DNA from: Bdellovibrio sp. ZAP7
GTDB lineage: Bacteria; Bdellovibrionota; UBA1018; CAIMNF01
Direction of reading: 5' to 3'
Assembly (NCBI GenBank): GCA_945874535.1
Contig: CAMCGZ010000025.1
Location: 1 to 33,186, forward strand
DNA length: 33,186 nt
The notes under the pieces were generated by a model. The model saw nothing but the letters and a program-made list of their open reading frames with translations, had not been told where the DNA came from and made no database searches. This document shows, piece after piece, positions 30,349-33,186 of this stretch. Position 1 is the stretch's first letter. Every line of letters starts with the position of its first letter. Both the position numbers and the translations under genes were made by a program.

Positions 30349-30937
30349 GCTTTAACTTCTCCCAAAGTGTTGCGAGATCCAATGCCAAGGGGGCTTCGAA
30401 CCTACCCACCGGAGTTTCGAGAGAGTGAGCGTGCAGGCAGACCCTTTCGGCGGTCTCCCCCCCAAAAGATTTGTCCCCGAGAAGCGGAAATCCGGCCCGA
30501 GCGGCATGTTCGCGGATTTGATGGAATCGCCCGGTCAAGGGTGTCGCCCGACCCAGAAAATACCGGGATGAAGCTTCAACCGCTTCGAAGAGCGTCTGAG
30601 CCGGCTTCCCGTCGACCGGAGTCCGGATCTGGATGGCCGGTCTCGAGGGTGGGGGAGAAGCGAGAAAGAGGTAAATCTTTTTGGCAACTCGCTTTTCGAA
30701 CCAAGCGCATCCTTTGCGATGGGCTACCGGATTTTTCGCCACCAGCATGACTCCGCTGGTGAATCGATCCAGGCGGTGGATCATGTAAGCCGATCCGATA
30801 GCGCTTTCTCTCAGCCAAAGGCTCACTACCCGGTCTGAGGGAGTGGGGTGCCGGGCGGGTACACTGAACCACCCCGGGGGCTTGTCGAGAGCGACGAAGT
30901 CCTCGTTTTCAAAAAGGATGCCGGGTGTGGGTTCCAT
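30341..30937 (-). CDS. RluA-family pseudouridine synthase
   Basis: A 198-residue enzyme that isomerises uridine to pseudouridine in rRNA or tRNA. The catalytic motif is HRLDRFTSGVMLVAKN (Asp in H-R-L-D). Other family markers are LDKPPGWFSVPA near the start and TGRFHQIREHAARAGFPLLGD near the C-terminus. It lacks the S4 RNA-binding domain, as do small RluA/TruC-type members; the length is short but complete. The start is taken as ATG 30937; an in-frame TTG at 30973 is possible but would coincide with a putative promoter. It overlaps the start of the methyltransferase gene by 8 bases. The neighbouring pair suggests a small RNA-modification operon. Confidence 0.88.
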   Translation of the reverse strand: MEPTPGILFENEDFVALDKPPGWFSVPARHPTPSDRVVSLWLRESAIGSAYMIHRLDRFTSGVMLVAKNPVAHRKGCAWFEKRVAKKIYLFLASPPPSRPAIQIRTPVDGKPAQTLFEAVEASSRYFLGRATPLTGRFHQIREHAARAGFPLLGDKSFGGETAERVCLHAHSLETPVGRFEAPLALDLATLWEKLKHA

Positions 30938-30944
30938 CCGTTTG

Positions 30945-30985
30945 AGCTTATCGCCATTGAGGGGGACCGTCAAATGGGGTAGTCT
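30945..30985. promoter_or_regulatory. Overlapping divergent promoter candidates
   Basis: Minus strand: TTGACG (30973-30968), 17 bases, TAAGCT (30950-30945), for the pseudouridine synthase. Plus strand: TTGAGG (30957-30962), 17 bases, TAGTCT (30980-30985), for the ZIP transporter. The two candidates interleave in the 54-base gap, so polymerase binding to one would exclude the other. Both -10 boxes match consensus poorly. Confidence 0.35.
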
Positions 30986-30991
30986 GAGGAC

Positions 30992-31879
30992 ATGATTCTA
31001 TTGCTTGCATCTCTCGCCATTGCGCTCTCGATGATTCTGCTCGGAATGTGGATCATGGCGCGTGCCGGGAGTCATGTGAACATGGACCGATTGCAGGTGT
31101 TCATTGCAATCGCCACGGGATTCATGATGGCGGTTCTGTTCGTGGACTTGCTGCCCGAGAACCTCCTGCAATATCCGTCAGGACCCAAGTCCTTCTTCAA
31201 TTGGGCATTGGCGGGCATGGGGCTGGTGATCGCATTCGAACGGTACGGGGTCCCGAGACTCAGGTTTGTCGAGAGGTTTTTCTCGACCGATGATGCGACA
31301 CTCGAAAAAATCGAGACTCACGACGGGCATGTCCACGAATCGCACGGGCACCATGAACACCATGATCTGAAAGAGGCGACTCACTGCGATCATTCGCATG
31401 AGCACGGGCACCTTCACCAGCACACTCACCTCGAAGTTCTCGGACACGGCGAGGTCTGCTCGGCCATCGCCTGTTTCATGATCTGCGCCTTTTTCGACGG
31501 GATCGCTCTTTCATCGGTACAGGCAGTGGACCAAAAACTCGGAGTGATCCTCGTAGTCGGTGTGATCCTGCACCTGCTTCCCGAAGGTGTTTTATCCGGA
31601 GCGATGGCGCTCGCCGGGGGCGCGAGCATGAAGTCCGCACAAAAAGTCCTGTTTTTTATCGGGGGTGCCTTTCTGACCGGTTCGTTGATCCCCCAGGTGT
31701 TCCGGGGTTTTGAACACACCTTCCTGGCGATTTCGAGTGGGATTCTGATTTTTGTGACCCTGGTTCAGCTCCTTCCTACCGCGCTCAAACTCAGGTTCGC
31801 TCCCGGCTGGATTCTGGCCGGTGCAGGAGTGTACTACGGGTCTCATGCGGTCTTGGCAGCCTTGGGGGTTCATTTCTGA
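30992..31879 (+). CDS. ZIP-family metal transporter
   Basis: A 295-residue inner-membrane protein of the Zrt/Irt-like family, which brings zinc or other divalent metals into the cytoplasm. About eight hydrophobic segments are visible. A His-rich loop (about residues 109-150, with HESHGHHEHHDLKE and HSHEHGHLHQHTH) lies between TM3 and TM4, as is typical. The metal-site segments are CAFFDGIALSSVQA in TM4 and GVILHLLPEGVLSG in TM5, the latter with the family's His and Glu, although the canonical H-N-x-x-D of TM4 is changed to F-F-D-G-I. A GAGGA site lies directly before the ATG at 30992. The stop overlaps the photolyase ATG (ATGA), so both are translated together. Confidence 0.88.
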   Translation: MILLLASLAIALSMILLGMWIMARAGSHVNMDRLQVFIAIATGFMMAVLFVDLLPENLLQYPSGPKSFFNWALAGMGLVIAFERYGVPRLRFVERFFSTDDATLEKIETHDGHVHESHGHHEHHDLKEATHCDHSHEHGHLHQHTHLEVLGHGEVCSAIACFMICAFFDGIALSSVQAVDQKLGVILVVGVILHLLPEGVLSGAMALAGGASMKSAQKVLFFIGGAFLTGSLIPQVFRGFEHTFLAISSGILIFVTLVQLLPTALKLRFAPGWILAGAGVYYGSHAVLAALGVHF

Positions 31880-33186
31880 TGGCTCGCTTCAAGAAGAGTT
31901 TGGTCTGGTTGCGACGTGATCTCCGGCTTTCGGATCACCGTGTGCTCTACGAGGCTTGTGCGACTTCAGACGAAGTGATCCCGGTTTTTTTGATCGATGA
32001 AGATATCCTCGACGACCTCCCGAAAGAAAACCGCCAGGTTCACTTCATTCAGGGGTGTCTGGACGAACTCGATGAGCGGCTTCGTGAGAAAGGCTCGCGA
32101 TTGCTGGTGATTCGGGGACGTCCCCGCGAAGCGATCCCGGCTTTGGCGACACGACTCAGGGTGGATGCGGTTTTCTTCGGGCATGATTATGAGCCCGCTG
32201 CCAAGAAGAGGGATCAAGATGTCAGCAAGGCGCTTTCCAAGTATGGTGTGCAGGTTCTTTCTTTCAAGGATCAGGTGATCTTCGAGTCGAGGGAGATCCT
32301 CGGCGGAAGCGGGGATCCTTACAAAGTCTTCACTCCGTACTCCAAGAACTGGCTGAAGACCCTGGAGTCCGGAATCGAAGGCCACCTCAAGGATTATCGT
32401 CCTGACTTGAAGCGGCTCATTCCTACGGATCAAATCCGCGATCGGAATGCGCGCTTCTCGGAACTTGGATTCATCGAGAGTTTTTTGTTTGTTTCTCCGG
32501 GTGAGAAAACTGCGAAGACACTGTTAAAATCTTTTTCAAAAAAGATCACGGCCTACCACGAACAGCGTGACTTCCCGGCATTGGAGGGAACCTCCGGTCT
32601 TTCCCCTCATTTCCGTTTTGGAACCCTGTCTCCGCGCGAAGGGGTCCGATTTGCGCGGGAACACCTCTCTGCCGGAGCCAAAACCTGGCTCAATGAGCTC
32701 ATCTGGCGCGAATTCTATCAGATGATTCTCGATCAGTTTCCCCATGTCGAAAAGGGGGCCTTCAAGCCCGAGTACGACCGCCTGAAGTGGGCCTCGAGCC
32801 GGGAGCACCTTCGCGCCTGGTGCGAGGGGCGGACCGGTTACCCCATTGTCGATGCGGCCATGAGGCAGTTGAATCAAACTGGCTTCATGCACAACCGTCT
32901 TCGGATGGTGGCGGCCATGTTCCTCACCAAGGATCTGTTGATCGATTGGAAGGAGGGGGAACGCTACTTTGCCTCGCAACTCCTCGATCACGAATTAGCG
33001 GCCAATAATGGTGGCTGGCAGTGGAGCGCTTCCACGGGTTGCGATGCCCAGCCCTATTTCAGAGTGATGAACCCCATTTCACAAAGTGAGCGGTTTGATC
33101 CCGAGGGCGAGTTCATCCGGAAGTATGTTCCGGAACTGAAGGGACTCGATGCAAAGAGAATCCATTGGCCTCATGAGGGCGGTCTG
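31879..33186 (+). CDS. phrB: Class I deoxyribodipyrimidine photolyase, 3' end missing
   Basis: The first 436 residues of a DNA photolyase that uses blue light and FAD to split cyclobutane pyrimidine dimers. The frame is open to the right edge; the usual length is about 470, so only a few dozen residues are missing. The N-terminal alpha/beta antenna domain starts LVWLRRDLRLSDHRVL and has VIPVFLIDEDIL and FFGHDYEPAAKKRD. The FAD-binding domain contains VFTPYSKNWLK, ELIWREFYQMIL, TGFMHNRLRMVAAMF, DWKEGERYF and NNGGWQWSASTGCDAQPYF, with Trp 380 and Trp 382 near the electron-transfer positions. ATG 31879 overlaps the ZIP stop. This operon partner is unusual. A cryptochrome-like protein is not excluded, but the motifs favour photolyase. 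Confidence 0.93.
   Translation, partial: MARFKKSLVWLRRDLRLSDHRVLYEACATSDEVIPVFLIDEDILDDLPKENRQVHFIQGCLDELDERLREKGSRLLVIRGRPREAIPALATRLRVDAVFFGHDYEPAAKKRDQDVSKALSKYGVQVLSFKDQVIFESREILGGSGDPYKVFTPYSKNWLKTLESGIEGHLKDYRPDLKRLIPTDQIRDRNARFSELGFIESFLFVSPGEKTAKTLLKSFSKKITAYHEQRDFPALEGTSGLSPHFRFGTLSPREGVRFAREHLSAGAKTWLNELIWREFYQMILDQFPHVEKGAFKPEYDRLKWASSREHLRAWCEGRTGYPIVDAAMRQLNQTGFMHNRLRMVAAMFLTKDLLIDWKEGERYFASQLLDHELAANNGGWQWSASTGCDAQPYFRVMNPISQSERFDPEGEFIRKYVPELKGLDAKRIHWPHEGGL

Noticed and set aside
30992-33186. Zinc-regulated photolyase system
   Set aside because: The ZIP and photolyase genes overlap, but no metal-binding or regulatory feature links their functions. Coupling may only reflect operon compaction.

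Overview
The window is gene-dense, moderately GC-rich DNA (by eye in the mid to high 50s percent GC) from a Gram-negative, diderm bacterium. The evidence for this is a large share of exported and outer-membrane proteins: several beta-barrels ending in aromatic residues, three lipoproteins with clear lipoboxes, an MltA murein transglycosylase, a tail-specific protease and a FecR-domain protein. The mix of unrecognised secreted proteins with housekeeping enzymes recalls Bdellovibrionota/Oligoflexia-type genomes. That placement is an inference, because no rRNA or other taxonomic marker is present. No tRNA, rRNA, CRISPR array, prophage or intact mobile element was seen.

Layout, left to right. (1) 1-4224, plus strand: the 3' part of an OppA-type peptide-binding protein, then a tight three-gene envelope set (TatT-like helical-repeat protein, outer-membrane barrel, lipoprotein), closed by a hairpin terminator at 4231-4263. 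(2) 4286-8534, minus strand: an exported protein with its own promoter, MltA, a GNAT acetyltransferase and a lipoprotein trypsin-like protease. (3) 8760-12328, plus strand: an alkaline-phosphatase-superfamily enzyme and the tail-specific protease Prc. (4) 12342-12800, minus strand: a small exported low-complexity protein, divergent from the next block. (5) 12849-19257, plus strand: two exported cysteine-containing proteins that share a mature N-terminal motif, an MFS transporter, a Nudix hydrolase and MutS2, all closely spaced or overlapping. They are followed by a SprT-like metalloprotein (19335) and a coiled-coil/receiver protein (19888). (6) 20661-26020: a TPR plus beta-barrel outer-membrane protein (minus), divergent from a FecR-domain protein and a large NHL-repeat lipoprotein (plus). 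This is the most suggestive accessory locus here. (7) 26037-26390: a decayed transposase fragment. (8) 26401-27246, minus strand: an NtrC-family AAA+ regulator without the GAFTGA loop. (9) 27361-28892, plus strand: an outer-membrane protein and an unrecognised protein with an Arg/Gly and Arg/Pro-rich tail. (10) 28867-30937, minus strand: a small exported protein, an RlmI-like methyltransferase and an RluA-type pseudouridine synthase. (11) 30992-33186, plus strand: a ZIP metal transporter translationally coupled to a class I photolyase that runs off the right edge.

How they may work together: peptidoglycan and periplasmic protein turnover (MltA, Prc, S1 protease) and peptide uptake sit near envelope proteins of unknown function. 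The TPR-barrel/FecR/NHL cluster could be a surface-lipoprotein or surface-structure export module. The two RNA-modification genes overlap and look co-transcribed. MutS2, Nudix and photolyase are nucleic-acid or nucleotide maintenance functions but lie in different operons.
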